A DNA stretch of 33,684 nucleotides, taken from CAUZEO01 sp963578625. Its GTDB lineage: Bacteria > Verrucomicrobiota > Kiritimatiellia > SLOV01. The stretch lies in the NCBI GenBank assembly GCA_963578625.1, contig CAUZEO010000018.1:1-33684 (forward strand), written 5' to 3'. Position 1 is the first letter of the stretch, and each line of letters begins with the position of its first letter. This document shows positions 1 to 8,531 of the stretch, in pieces. The notes under the pieces were generated by a model. That model did no database searches. It was not told the origin of the DNA and worked only from the letters and a program-made list of their open reading frames with translations. Made by a program: the position numbers and the translations under genes.

Positions 1-430
1 CTTTCCACCCTACGATCACATCCAGATCCGGGCTGATGCCCGGGTTGGGCGAGTTCAGATGTATGATCCGCCCCAAATTTCGGGCTTCCTCAAGCACGCT
101 CGCGGCCGCAATCGCATCGTCCTCAAAAGGCTTCGTTGTCATCGCGTCCTTGCCGGCGCGGATAATTTTCTCCAGCAAGGCCGCACGACCGCGGGGTCCG
201 GAGAACAGGCCGACCGCGGCAACTTCCGAGTCAGCGAGAACGTCGTCGAGGGAGTCATAGACCGGTAGCGATCCGTGTTGGGTAGAAACCGCCTCCGCCT
301 TTTCCCGGTCCAGATCGCACAGACCTGCCAGGCGCACATAAGCATTGCCGCCATTTCCGGTCAGGTCACGGACAATGCGTTTGCCGAAGTTCAGGCCGAC
401 GACAACGAGGGGAATCGGAGAATCGGGCAC
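1..430 (-). CDS. Gfo/Idh/MocA-family oxidoreductase, N-terminal part (runs off window)
   Basis: I translated this minus-strand stretch by hand. It gives 143 residues from a GTG at 430 and runs off the left edge. The N-terminus reads VVVGLNFGKRIV, a Rossmann nucleotide-binding strand and glycine-rich loop. The segment AGKDAMTTKPF (Lys100-Pro101) corresponds to the conserved 'GKHV..EKP' signature of Gfo/Idh/MocA enzymes, in which the lysine is catalytic. Family members oxidise or reduce sugars and cyclitols with NAD(P) in the cytoplasm. The GTG lies 6 bases after the stop of the upstream gene (437-2011), and an AGAGG inside that gene can serve as ribosome binding site, so the two are probably co-transcribed. 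The substrate-binding C-terminal domain is outside the window, so the substrate cannot be inferred. Confidence 0.8.
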   Translation of the reverse strand, partial: MPDSPIPLVVVGLNFGKRIVRDLTGNGGNAYVRLAGLCDLDREKAEAVSTQHGSLPVYDSLDDVLADSEVAAVGLFSGPRGRAALLEKIIRAGKDAMTTKPFEDDAIAAASVLEEARNLGRIIHLNSPNPGISPDLDVIVGWK

Positions 431-436
431 GGTACA

Positions 437-2011
437 CTAGACCTCTTCCAGGCCAATATCGTCAAACCAGGCCTGCCCTGGTCCCTCCAACTCGAGATAA
501 AGCCAGCCGAATTCCGTGTCCGCCGCAGTGGTAAAAATTTCTTCGAAATACGTCCATTCCGTGTTACCCGCATCGGGCCCGGCGATATGCGATATGCCGC
601 CATCGCGGGGACGAAAGCCGACCTCGTCAAAGCGGATTTGCGCCCCCTTTCCCGCCACACCTTCGCACTGAATCCATCCACTGAGCCGGTATTGCCTGCT
701 CCCATAAAGATGCGGAGTGGGTCCACCTGAAAGCTTCGCCTGCACCAGTTCATCCGGGCCGCGGCCGCGGAGGCGAATGGATCGGGTTCCCGAATGTCCG
801 CGGGATGAATCCCAGTATAACTCGTGATCGGGTGAAAGCGAAACAAAGAGGACCGACGCGGAAACGGTCTGGTCATACGGAATGGGCTCCTCAAAGTCGC
901 TGACCCGGCCGTAGAAGAACCCCGGCAGTTGGGGATTATACACGATGGACCCGTGCAGGTCGCGGTCATCGCGGTCCGACTCGTTCTGAACCGGGTCCGG
1001 ATGGGTCGGGTCAACGCCATACCTGATCGGCTCGGACTGTCGCATCAATCCTTCAGCGACACTCACGGGAATACTGAAGAAACGAAACTGCGCCTCCCAT
1101 CTGTACGGACCCTGTTCCTGTTTTTTCTGCATATGAAAAAGCAAGTGTTCGTCGTACAGGTTACAACACGTCGCACAAGCGGTAGGCGGATTGGAATGGA
1201 GAACTTCGATCACCGGATTGGTATGGGGATCGGTGAAATATCCGATGAATCCTCCGTTTGCCACGCTCCGTTCGTCCTGGTCGTTCATGCCGGGCGTCAT
1301 GTATCCGACCGGATTGTGCGGCCACCGGATGATCCGCCCGTCCGGATTCGTCCAGACCGTGCAACTGTACCGCTTGCATTCCGGCCGGTTGTCATACAGG
1401 CCCCCGGCATACAGATTGACGTATTCCGTGATATACGGATCGGGCGACTCGAGTTCTGCTTTCACTTCCGCCGTATAGCTGTCGGGTAACGGATCGTAGA
1501 GAAGACGGATCTCGTGAGAACCCCTGATTCTATCGTCGTGCGGATAGGATTCGCTGATCCGAAAAGTGATTTCGGACCCTCCGGATTCACCGAATGACCA
1601 CTCCATTGCCGGCTTGTATTTCCGCCCCTGAGCATCCGAGCCCCAGTCCTTCTTCGGCAACCCGGGTACCGGAGGTGTACGCCAGGTGGAACCGCCGATC
1701 AAAGTGAAGCCGTCGCCGCTGTCATTGATCCACCATTGCAGAATCAGGCGTCCGCCCTGGTAGGAAGGAGCATGATAAGGATTGGCGATTTCGGCGGGCC
1801 GAGGCGGCGCCTGGCCCGGGTGGGGAGCAAGCCACTCCAGCGTTGCGGCGTTCTTGTCGATCAACCCGACGCGCGTATCGCCGTCCAGGACCCACACGAA
1901 TTGATCGTCCACCGGTTGGAAATGCAGATCCGGGGTACGATCGGCCCGGCTTTTCAGGCGGCCTTGGGAAATGCCGCCACGCAGGGCTTTGGTAAGGATG
2001 GTTTCGCTCAC
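437..2011 (-). CDS. Unrecognised protein with C-terminal carbohydrate-binding-like domain (paralogue A)
   Basis: This gene encodes 524 residues from a GTG at 2011, preceded by GGAG at 8 bases. A TTG at 2038 in the same frame would add 9 residues but lacks a good ribosome binding site. I do not recognise the main domain. It is rich in beta-strand-like segments and Trp, and carries the motif ACATCCNLYDEHLLFH. The last ~130 residues (GTRSIRLRG, YRLSGWIQCEG, AWFDDIGLEE) resemble the galactose-binding-like fold of CBM4/9-type modules. The divergent gene at 2250 encodes a paralogue with matching motifs. No signal peptide is visible, which is odd for a protein with a carbohydrate-binding-like module. 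It leads an apparent operon with the Gfo/Idh/MocA gene, which suggests sugar processing; that role is inference. Confidence 0.85.
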   Translation of the reverse strand: MSETILTKALRGGISQGRLKSRADRTPDLHFQPVDDQFVWVLDGDTRVGLIDKNAATLEWLAPHPGQAPPRPAEIANPYHAPSYQGGRLILQWWINDSGDGFTLIGGSTWRTPPVPGLPKKDWGSDAQGRKYKPAMEWSFGESGGSEITFRISESYPHDDRIRGSHEIRLLYDPLPDSYTAEVKAELESPDPYITEYVNLYAGGLYDNRPECKRYSCTVWTNPDGRIIRWPHNPVGYMTPGMNDQDERSVANGGFIGYFTDPHTNPVIEVLHSNPPTACATCCNLYDEHLLFHMQKKQEQGPYRWEAQFRFFSIPVSVAEGLMRQSEPIRYGVDPTHPDPVQNESDRDDRDLHGSIVYNPQLPGFFYGRVSDFEEPIPYDQTVSASVLFVSLSPDHELYWDSSRGHSGTRSIRLRGRGPDELVQAKLSGGPTPHLYGSRQYRLSGWIQCEGVAGKGAQIRFDEVGFRPRDGGISHIAGPDAGNTEWTYFEEIFTTAADTEFGWLYLELEGPGQAWFDDIGLEEV

Positions 2012-2193
2012 GGGAAAGTCTCCACTTCCAACTATCAAATGTGATGGCGCTTCAAGCTCGGGAGATTGTCAGATCCTTGGTGCGGGATCAAGATTAGAAT
2101 TATTCGGAGCCAAAGCGTTGCCTGGAACTGTTTCCGCGTTCGGAGATACGGATCGCATTTTATAGCAATTGAAGCCTCCTGCATCGATCGGCT

Positions 2194-2221
2194 TTGATTC
2201 TACAAGAATCGGGATTATGAT
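2194..2221 (+). promoter_or_regulatory. Candidate sigma70-type promoter upstream of paralogue B
   Basis: TTGATT (2194-2199) and TATGAT (2216-2221) are separated by 16 bases. A transcript would start near 2228, about 20 bases before the ATG at 2250. That arrangement favours 2250 over the in-frame starts at 2169 and 2217. It was found by eye only. Confidence 0.4.
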
Positions 2222-2249
2222 TGGTAGAAAAGAAAGATTGGATATCATA

Positions 2250-3719
2250 ATGACGGTCGACAAGATTACCAACCCCCACACTCTTCGCCTCCTCGGGGCC
2301 TGCCGCGTGGAACCCAAGCCCTACGTGCCTCGATTCGATTGGATCGAGCACGATGGAGGGTACTGGATTCGCGATCACGGGAAGCCCATTGCCTACATTC
2401 GGAGCAACTGGCTCCTGCTCGACGCCTTCGAGTTCTCGCCGTTTACTTCACTGGGGCGCGATCTCACCATTCATCCCCGATACGACATGGGGACATACAT
2501 CAACATGCATGCAATGTTGCTTCCGGCGGTCGGTGGCAATTTCCGGTGGCCGTCTGAGAGATGTGTCCTCACTTGGAATCTCGATGATCCGTCCGTCCTG
2601 GTTTTCACGGTGGAGGCGGACTACAAGAGCGGAGAGCGGAGTACGAACACGCTGACGTTGAGCTACGATCCGGAGACTGCCCAATATTGTTATCGAATTC
2701 ACAAGCTTCTTGCTCTGCCGGAGCCGGGAAGGAAAGAATTTTGTAACATCTATCCGAAACATCTTGGGAACGGAATGCCTTCAGGCGCCAAGTGGCAGTA
2801 CACATTGTGGAGCGGTGCGGACGGACGGCTTTGGAAGATGCCCGTCAATCCTGCGTTCACCTGCGCAATCCGCGCAAGCGATCCTGCCCGGAATAAACTA
2901 CTTGCTCATCAGGGATTCATCGGATGGGGAGTCCAGGAGGATTTCAACCTCGTAACCGTTATCGAGCATTCGTCCGTGCCGGTCGTCTCCGCAACTTGCG
3001 ACATGTGGTTTGACGAGCATCTGACATTCGAAGCCGCCGGCATGGAACAGATGCGCGACGGCACACGAGTGGATATGGAAGTAACCTTCAGGTTACTGAA
3101 TGTTCCGCCCTCTCCGCTCCGTGAGTTCATCGATGCGGCGGAACAGGTTCCCGTGTCGCAGGAGGAACTCGAGCGGTTCGGAGTGCCGGGCTTCATCTTT
3201 GGCCAAGTCAACGATCTGGAAGGGCCCATGGATCCGACCCTTCCACAGCCGGGCCAGATCTGGCCCCTCGATGACAGCAAATCAGGCCTGTTCGAGGTGG
3301 AGGACGGCGGTCGCGCGATCCGCGGCTCGACCCCGCTGACCGAGCATGTTACCTGGGTCAAAGATGAAGGGCACTCCGGAAATCGTTCAATTCGTGTCAA
3401 CGGCTTTCCCCACAAAATCGTACGTCTGACGCCCGGCGGGCAAGCAGTGCACGTGAAGCCGGGCACGACGTACCGATTCGAGGGTTGGATCAAATCCGAG
3501 GGCGCGTTGGGGCGCCTTTTTGTCGGACGCGTTTGGTACACGGCGGCGACTTACTTTGGTCACGCGGTCAGCGCATCGGTAGGCCCTTTTGATGATTGGA
3601 CACACGTGGCGGTAGAGCTTTCAAGTGAAGACCTGCCCTACCTTCTCTGCCAGCTGGAAGTAGAGGGCGACGGCTTCGCCTGGTTCGACGATCTGAACTG
3701 GCACGAGGTGAATCCATGA
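2250..3719 (+). CDS. Unrecognised protein with C-terminal carbohydrate-binding-like domain (paralogue B)
   Basis: The protein has 489 residues from the ATG at 2250; in-frame starts at 2169 and 2217 lie at or upstream of the likely promoter. It is a diverged paralogue of the gene at 437-2011. Shared points, in order, are GFIGWG versus GFIGYF, SATCDMWFDEHLTFEA versus ACATCCNLYDEHLLFH, and a C-terminal module with GNRSIRVNG, YRFEGWIKSEG and AWFDDLNWHE. The C-terminal ~120 residues look like a CBM-type beta-sandwich. No signal peptide is seen. The stop overlaps the next start as ATGA, so the downstream gene is probably translationally coupled. The catalytic role is unknown. A beta-rich sugar-binding or sugar-modifying fold is my best inference. 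Confidence 0.85.
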   Translation: MTVDKITNPHTLRLLGACRVEPKPYVPRFDWIEHDGGYWIRDHGKPIAYIRSNWLLLDAFEFSPFTSLGRDLTIHPRYDMGTYINMHAMLLPAVGGNFRWPSERCVLTWNLDDPSVLVFTVEADYKSGERSTNTLTLSYDPETAQYCYRIHKLLALPEPGRKEFCNIYPKHLGNGMPSGAKWQYTLWSGADGRLWKMPVNPAFTCAIRASDPARNKLLAHQGFIGWGVQEDFNLVTVIEHSSVPVVSATCDMWFDEHLTFEAAGMEQMRDGTRVDMEVTFRLLNVPPSPLREFIDAAEQVPVSQEELERFGVPGFIFGQVNDLEGPMDPTLPQPGQIWPLDDSKSGLFEVEDGGRAIRGSTPLTEHVTWVKDEGHSGNRSIRVNGFPHKIVRLTPGGQAVHVKPGTTYRFEGWIKSEGALGRLFVGRVWYTAATYFGHAVSASVGPFDDWTHVAVELSSEDLPYLLCQLEVEGDGFAWFDDLNWHEVNP

Positions 3720-5512
3720 CCAATTCGGCATCAGATCCGCGCATTCAGCAACGCCGCGAACGAAACCGCACCCTCTTCGAAAGCGCAGTCCGGGCAGGCC
3801 GGCCCCGCTACAATGAGGATCTGGGTCTACTATCCTATCTCCATCCAACCCGTCCCGATCGCGCGGGGGGTCATGTGGCCCAGGAGAGCCTGGAATTCGC
3901 AATCGCACTGGCGGAAACCGGTGAATCCGCTGACGTCGCCCGCCGCATCGTCGAAGAAACACTCCGCTATCAGGATCTTCGCGAAGATTCCCACACCTGT
4001 GGCAACTGGTTCTGGATGGATTACCTGACGGAAGTCCTGGATCCGAATGCGGTAAGCTTTATGGTTCCGAACCTCCATTACCTCGTGACCCGCCACCGCA
4101 ACCTCATTGGAGAGGAGCTGGCCGATCGCGTGACAGAGGCAGTAGCGCGGGGGGGGGATGCCCTTCTGGCTCATCGCTGCCAATGGGCGTACGGCAACAT
4201 CTATCTCCTGAATATTCTCTCCAAGCTCCTGATCGCCGATTTGACCGGCAGCGAAAGAATGCGGACACTGGGCTACGTGGAATGGCAGGAGTGGCTCAGC
4301 CACACGGACCGATTCGGGATTACCGAGTTTAACAGCACAACCTATACCGCGGTACAGATCTCCGCGCTGGAAGCCATGGCTGAAGTGCCGGCGGATGAGG
4401 TGTTCCATAAACAGGTGCACCGCGTCCTGGAGTATTATTACACGGAAGCCTGCCTCCACTATCATCCGGGCAGCGGCTTGTTCGCCGGTCCGAAAAGCCG
4501 GCAGAACACCGTCCCCTACTCCATGAGCATGCTTCACACAGCCTTCTTCTGCCAACTGGGAATCCACCAGCCCGATGACAGTCCATACAACGCCAATTAT
4601 GCTCTGACGGACTACATGGCCCCGCCCGAAATTCTCGATCTTGCGCTTGGGAAGATGCTGCCCCTTGATATGACACTCACTTCCCGCCACGCCGGCCTGG
4701 GAAGACGAGTGTGGATGAATGAGACCTATGCCGTAGGCAGTGCGCATGGCGCGCAATACGGCGCCAGTGACGTGCTGCTCGAATCCGTGTATGGATTGGA
4801 TGGGAAAGCAGGAATAACCTTCGCGAAGGGACTGCCCAACCGCTTCGAATTCTACAGCGATCAGGATCGGAATCTCGTGGTGGGTGGATTTCGATGGCGC
4901 TTCTGGCCGGAAGAAGATCTCGAACGCGCAAGCCAATCCGCCCCACTCACCAAGAATAAAATTGGATACGGTTCTGTCTACGTTCCACCGGACGTCAAAA
5001 CCGTGGAGATCCAAATGGTGCTGGGCTATCGGCGCGCTGATCCCGTGGTCTTGATCAATGGGGAGGCCTGGGACCAGGAGCCGGTAACGCTACAAGGTTC
5101 CGACAGCCCGATCGTTGCGTCCCTCGGAGTATATTTGGGATTCCGAGTTCGATCGAACCAACGAATCTCGATCGCCTGGGAAGATGACGCAATCATCGCC
5201 CGACTCAAAGCGCGCCGGCCGCGTAAACCGCCGTGGACGGTTACGCAACCGATTCTGTTCATCGTTGAGAGCGAAGAGGAAGCGGGAGGGATTGCGCAGT
5301 TTGCTGATGCGATGTCCAACGCCAGGCTCTCTCGAATTACCCGGGAGTCGAAGCAGCGAATTACCGGCGTATGGAGAGACCGGAAAATCAGCGCCGAGGT
5401 ACCGGTCAATCCTGAATATCTTCTGAACACGTCATGGCGAAAACTGCCGTACGCAAGGCTTAATGATGTGATCAATTCGGGCAGTGAGACAGGGATTTGG
5501 AGCGAGTACTAG
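3716..5512 (+). CDS. Predicted alpha/alpha-barrel protein, possible polysaccharide lyase/hydrolase
   Basis: The 598-residue product starts at an ATG overlapping the upstream stop by 4 bases, so it is coupled to the 2250-3719 gene. The first ~350 residues are helical with repeated aromatic and His-containing segments such as CGNWFWMDY, CQWAYGNIYLLN, GITEFNSTTYT and YYYTEACLHYHPGSG. This pattern suits an (alpha/alpha) toroid, as in heparinase-like lyases and unsaturated glucuronyl hydrolases. The remaining ~250 residues are beta-rich. There is no signal peptide. I cannot assign a named family. Pairing with a carbohydrate-binding-like protein suggests cytoplasmic oligosaccharide processing, which is inference. 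Confidence 0.85.
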   Translation: MTNSASDPRIQQRRERNRTLFESAVRAGRPRYNEDLGLLSYLHPTRPDRAGGHVAQESLEFAIALAETGESADVARRIVEETLRYQDLREDSHTCGNWFWMDYLTEVLDPNAVSFMVPNLHYLVTRHRNLIGEELADRVTEAVARGGDALLAHRCQWAYGNIYLLNILSKLLIADLTGSERMRTLGYVEWQEWLSHTDRFGITEFNSTTYTAVQISALEAMAEVPADEVFHKQVHRVLEYYYTEACLHYHPGSGLFAGPKSRQNTVPYSMSMLHTAFFCQLGIHQPDDSPYNANYALTDYMAPPEILDLALGKMLPLDMTLTSRHAGLGRRVWMNETYAVGSAHGAQYGASDVLLESVYGLDGKAGITFAKGLPNRFEFYSDQDRNLVVGGFRWRFWPEEDLERASQSAPLTKNKIGYGSVYVPPDVKTVEIQMVLGYRRADPVVLINGEAWDQEPVTLQGSDSPIVASLGVYLGFRVRSNQRISIAWEDDAIIARLKARRPRKPPWTVTQPILFIVESEEEAGGIAQFADAMSNARLSRITRESKQRITGVWRDRKISAEVPVNPEYLLNTSWRKLPYARLNDVINSGSETGIWSEY

Positions 5513-5688
5513 CCCCAAGCAAATTCCAGCCGTGAAATGTCGCATGTCGAATGCGAAATATTGGAAATTTTCGAAACAGTGCGACAACGCTACGGTGGGA
5601 CTTCTATCCCGGTTTCATCATGAGAATACGCCTTGTTATTGTTACCGGGGTTCCGGTTGGGCTTTGCGACGCGGGTCGGATACCGGTG

Positions 5689-7176
5689 CTACCACGGATT
5701 GCTGGGCGCCATTTTCCAGGCTTGTGCGCGGCGAACGGTAGTGGCGCCGCCGCGACTGAACACGGAGACACCTACGCTGTCCTCGCGCGTCGGATAGATG
5801 CGCCGCATGACGGCTTGCCGCTCATTGGCGAAAACCTCCACCACGGATTGGTCGATGAATACCCGCAATTGCAAAGACTCCTCCGGCGCAAGCTCGAAGG
5901 GTCCGCCTTCCACGGATTTTGATCCTTCGCCCAAGCTTGCATTGCGAGTGTCGATACAGAGCTTCTTTGCCTCCGAATCGTAGAAAACTGTCGTGCGTTC
6001 TTTTCCTTCCGGCGAGCAGCACACATTCACACCGTACGCGGCGGCATCTCCCGACTCCATCTCCACGTACAGTTCAAGATCTCTGCCTGCGATCTCTTTC
6101 AATTCGACTTCCTGGTCTGCATCCACGGCCAGGGAATCGATCGGCCAAGTTTGATAGCGAAGCTGCTCCAATTCAACCGGGGGCGCCATCCGCAATGTCT
6201 TGTCATCTCCAAGCCACAGGACCCGGGGAAGGCTAAGGGTTCCCGACCAGCCGCTCTCCTTAATGGTCTCCTCCTCACGCAGATCACGAATCCATGCCCA
6301 CATGATGCGCCTGCCCTGGTCATCCACGATGCTCTCGGGGGCAAAGAAATGATAGTCCTCCCAGCTCATCCGGCCATGCGTTTCAGGATAGAACCGGTCG
6401 TTCTCGTAGCGGCCGATGTAATACTGACACCCGTGATTGTGACTGATAAAAAGCAGCATGTGTCGATCACCAAGCGGAAAGAAGTCCGGACACATGCAAT
6501 CTTCATCGGCTTCGGTCCACTCGCGCCGGGAAGTATAGAAAGGATGAAGGTACTCCCATTTCGCCAGGTCGTCGGAGACAAAGAGGTAGGCGGTATCGCC
6601 CTTATGCTCGTCCATGTCCTTCTCTCGCCCGAAGATCCTGAGCACGGGAAGATTTCCAGTCAGCATGTAGTATCTGCCTTCGTGAATCCAGATGTCCGAC
6701 GGGTCGGCAACCGCGAAGGGCTCACCGCCCGGAGTTTCATCATACCCGTCTTTGTTCATGGGAATGACGGGGTTGGCGGGGTGCTTCGTCCAGTGATTCA
6801 GCTCGTCGTCCGAACTGGTGGCGAGAAGAATCCCGCCCTTCCCACTTAGTCCCCAGTAGCTGATAGTCGGAATTCCATCCCGATCGACAAACGCTCCCCC
6901 GCTGAAAATTGCGGTGTCTATTTCACCCGGTTCAAGGGCGATCGGATGATGGCGCCAGTGCACGAGGTCGCTGCTGGAGATATGGGCGTAACAGTGGTAG
7001 CGCGCTTTCGGCTGAACAATCAGCATCAGGTGATAGCGGCCCTTCCAGAATAGAGCGCCGTTGGGATCGAAAGGCACGCACCTCCCGCCCATGGAGACGA
7101 TGTGATAACGAGGCCGGTACGGGTCGGTCACCAAGGAATCCCTGAGAACCTGCTCCGACTGCATTTGTTCTTGCAT
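5689..7176 (-). CDS. Glycoside hydrolase family 32-like protein (fructosidase-like)
   Basis: The protein has 495 residues from the ATG at 7176, preceded by the strong Shine-Dalgarno GAGGAGAG; a longer frame to 7251 lacks one. PFDPNGALFW (Asp37) matches the nucleophile motif of GH32 (WMNDPNG). VADPSDIW retains the Asp of the RDP motif but not its Arg. DEDCMCPDFFPLG sits at the ECPDFF acid/base motif, where the usual Glu position is shifted or replaced. A C-terminal beta-sandwich with IDQSVVEVFANERQ is typical of GH32. Family enzymes cleave beta-fructosides such as sucrose, levan or inulin. No export signal is evident. It ends tail-to-tail with the 3716-5512 gene and faces the PhyH gene at 7252 across 75 bases. 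Confidence 0.85.
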   Translation of the reverse strand: MQEQMQSEQVLRDSLVTDPYRPRYHIVSMGGRCVPFDPNGALFWKGRYHLMLIVQPKARYHCYAHISSSDLVHWRHHPIALEPGEIDTAIFSGGAFVDRDGIPTISYWGLSGKGGILLATSSDDELNHWTKHPANPVIPMNKDGYDETPGGEPFAVADPSDIWIHEGRYYMLTGNLPVLRIFGREKDMDEHKGDTAYLFVSDDLAKWEYLHPFYTSRREWTEADEDCMCPDFFPLGDRHMLLFISHNHGCQYYIGRYENDRFYPETHGRMSWEDYHFFAPESIVDDQGRRIMWAWIRDLREEETIKESGWSGTLSLPRVLWLGDDKTLRMAPPVELEQLRYQTWPIDSLAVDADQEVELKEIAGRDLELYVEMESGDAAAYGVNVCCSPEGKERTTVFYDSEAKKLCIDTRNASLGEGSKSVEGGPFELAPEESLQLRVFIDQSVVEVFANERQAVMRRIYPTREDSVGVSVFSRGGATTVRRAQAWKMAPSNPW

Positions 7177-7251
7177 TTCTACTCTCCTCTTTCCTATTTG
7201 AACATAACCTAGCTCACCGAATGAGCGGATACCATTGAAAACGGCTCCCAA

Positions 7252-8121
7252 ATGAAATTATCGATCAAGCGCGAAGAACTGATATCCGAGGGCTTCTGTA
7301 CGGTACCCGGAGTACTGAACGCCGAAAGCCTCCAAACATTACGGGACGCCAGCGACTCGGTTGTCGCGGCCATGACCGATGAGGAAAGGGAACGAAACCG
7401 GTCCACCGGCAGCATGATTATCACGTGGCGTCATGACGCATTTACGGAACTTGTGGCCTCGCCTGAAGTCGAAAAAGTTTTGAAGGATCTCGGTTTCAAC
7501 GACTGCAAATTCACTTCCGGTTTCGTGATCAGCAAACCGCCGAAGAGTCCTCCCCTTTTCTGGCACTATGACTGGGCGGCCTGGAACCATCCCTTCAGCT
7601 ACGAACCCTTTCCCGCCCAGATTTTCCTGATGTTCTATCTCGTGGACACCACCCGGGAGAACGGATGTTTGCGCGTCATTCCACGATCCCATATCGAGGA
7701 GAATCCACTCCACGAAAAACTTCGAAATGCACATACCGACGAATTGCGACGAGCGAACGATCTCACATGCGTGGAATTTCAGGAGCGCCCGGACGATGTC
7801 GACGTCCCGGTGAAAGCGGGAGACCTGGTCATGGGCGACTCCAGGATCCTCCACTCAGCCCATTCCAACGACAGCGATAAACGACGCACGGTGATCACGC
7901 TCTGGTTTCATCCGGACTTCGGAACCTATCCCGATCCGATTCGCGGCTACGTCGCAAACATGTACGGTCCGCCGCACACCGACTGGCCGGAACCAGCCAA
8001 GAGCCGCATGGAGGAGTTGACTCCGAAGTACGAAGGATCCACGGAGGCCATCGGGTTCAGCCGCGATCGCTTGAGCCGGGAAGAGTTTTTCCAGCAGTTG
8101 GATGCATCAGCCCAGCCGTAG
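7252..8121 (+). CDS. Phytanoyl-CoA dioxygenase (PhyH)-family Fe(II)/2-oxoglutarate oxygenase
   Basis: The 289-residue protein has the iron-binding triad His105-x-Asp107 (FWHYDWAAW) and His201 (GDSRILHSAHSNDS). Arg212, in RRTVITLWF, is placed to bind 2-oxoglutarate. The ENGCLRVIPRSH segment is characteristic of bacterial PhyH-like proteins. These cytoplasmic enzymes hydroxylate small molecules, and the substrate cannot be told from sequence. The gene is divergent from the GH32 gene across 75 bases that contain the small inverted repeat GCTCA-ccgaa-TGAGC. No strong ribosome binding site precedes the ATG. Length and motifs are complete, so the gene appears intact. Confidence 0.9.
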   Translation: MKLSIKREELISEGFCTVPGVLNAESLQTLRDASDSVVAAMTDEERERNRSTGSMIITWRHDAFTELVASPEVEKVLKDLGFNDCKFTSGFVISKPPKSPPLFWHYDWAAWNHPFSYEPFPAQIFLMFYLVDTTRENGCLRVIPRSHIEENPLHEKLRNAHTDELRRANDLTCVEFQERPDDVDVPVKAGDLVMGDSRILHSAHSNDSDKRRTVITLWFHPDFGTYPDPIRGYVANMYGPPHTDWPEPAKSRMEELTPKYEGSTEAIGFSRDRLSREEFFQQLDASAQP

Positions 8122-8134
8122 CACCCGATCCCGT

Positions 8135-8250
8135 GGCATGGGCATCCTGCCCGTGGCCCGCAGAGCCAACAGAACGGAACCAAAGTCGGACCGTGCTCGC
8201 GCGAGGCTCCTGCGATCAGCTTCGAGTGCCACGGGCACGATGCCCATGGC
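8135..8250. repeat. Palindromic dispersed repeat with 23-base inverted arms ('MGILPV' type)
   Basis: Arms at 8135-8157 and 8228-8250 are reverse complements with two mismatches; the core of the left arm is GGGCATCCTGCCCGTGG. Read in one frame it gives MGILPV. From memory, repeats of this translated type occur in many copies between genes in PVC-group and related genomes. The 70-base centre shows no gene. It sits between the PhyH stop and the relic toxin-antitoxin locus. Confidence 0.7.
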
Positions 8251-8293
8251 ACGATCATTGGACACAGCCATTGGGACGCGCATTTCAATTCCA

Positions 8294-8322
8294 TTGACAG
8301 GAACCCGGGGGATGTTTATCTA
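8294..8322 (+). promoter_or_regulatory. Candidate sigma70-type promoter for the antitoxin relic
   Basis: A perfect TTGACA (8294-8299) is followed after 17 bases by TATCTA (8317-8322). Transcription would begin around 8329. This supports the GTG at 8343 rather than the TTG at 8325 as start of the antitoxin gene. Confidence 0.5.
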
Positions 8323-8342
8323 AGTTGAACATTGGGGAACCC

Positions 8343-8531
8343 GTGGAAAAGACCATTAACATCCGGCAATTGCATGGCGAACTGGCATCAATCATTGATC
8401 AGGAGGTTCGTAAAGGATCGCGTTTAACAGAGCTCTATCGCAGCCGGCCCGCCTTCAAGATTGTGCCAATCGATGGGCAGGTATCGGGCAGGACTGTACG
8501 TCGTACGTCGTCATGCGAGAGCTTAAACTGA
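8343..8531 (+). CDS. Orphan Phd/VapB-type antitoxin, C-terminus probably truncated
   Basis: The gene encodes 62 residues from the GTG at 8343, with GGGGA 4 bases upstream. EKTINIRQLHGELASIIDQ and LYRSRPAFKIVPI match the Phd/YefM-VapB antitoxin pattern, an N-terminal DNA-binding fold with the typical 'YRSRPAF.IVP' strand. Such antitoxins neutralise a partner RNase toxin and repress their own promoter. After about residue 46 the sequence (VSGRTVRRTSSCESLN) reads through the 5' end of a toxin remnant in another frame, so the native C-terminus, normally the toxin-binding part, appears lost. It has its own likely promoter at 8294-8322. Confidence 0.7.
   Translation: MEKTINIRQLHGELASIIDQEVRKGSRLTELYRSRPAFKIVPIDGQVSGRTVRRTSSCESLN

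Noticed and set aside
2012..2038. TTG start at 2038 for the 437-2011 gene
   Set aside because: The GTG at 2011 has GGAG at 8 bases; the TTG has no good ribosome binding site and adds only 9 residues not expected from the paralogue.
6151..6849. 232-residue plus-strand frame inside the GH32 gene
   Set aside because: The opposite strand carries GH32 motifs throughout; this frame shows no recognisable features.
7177..7251. LacI-like operator TTGAAAACGGCTCCCAA and small inverted repeat in the GH32-PhyH gap
   Set aside because: The LacI-type symmetry is poor and the other repeat has only 5-base arms, so chance is likely.
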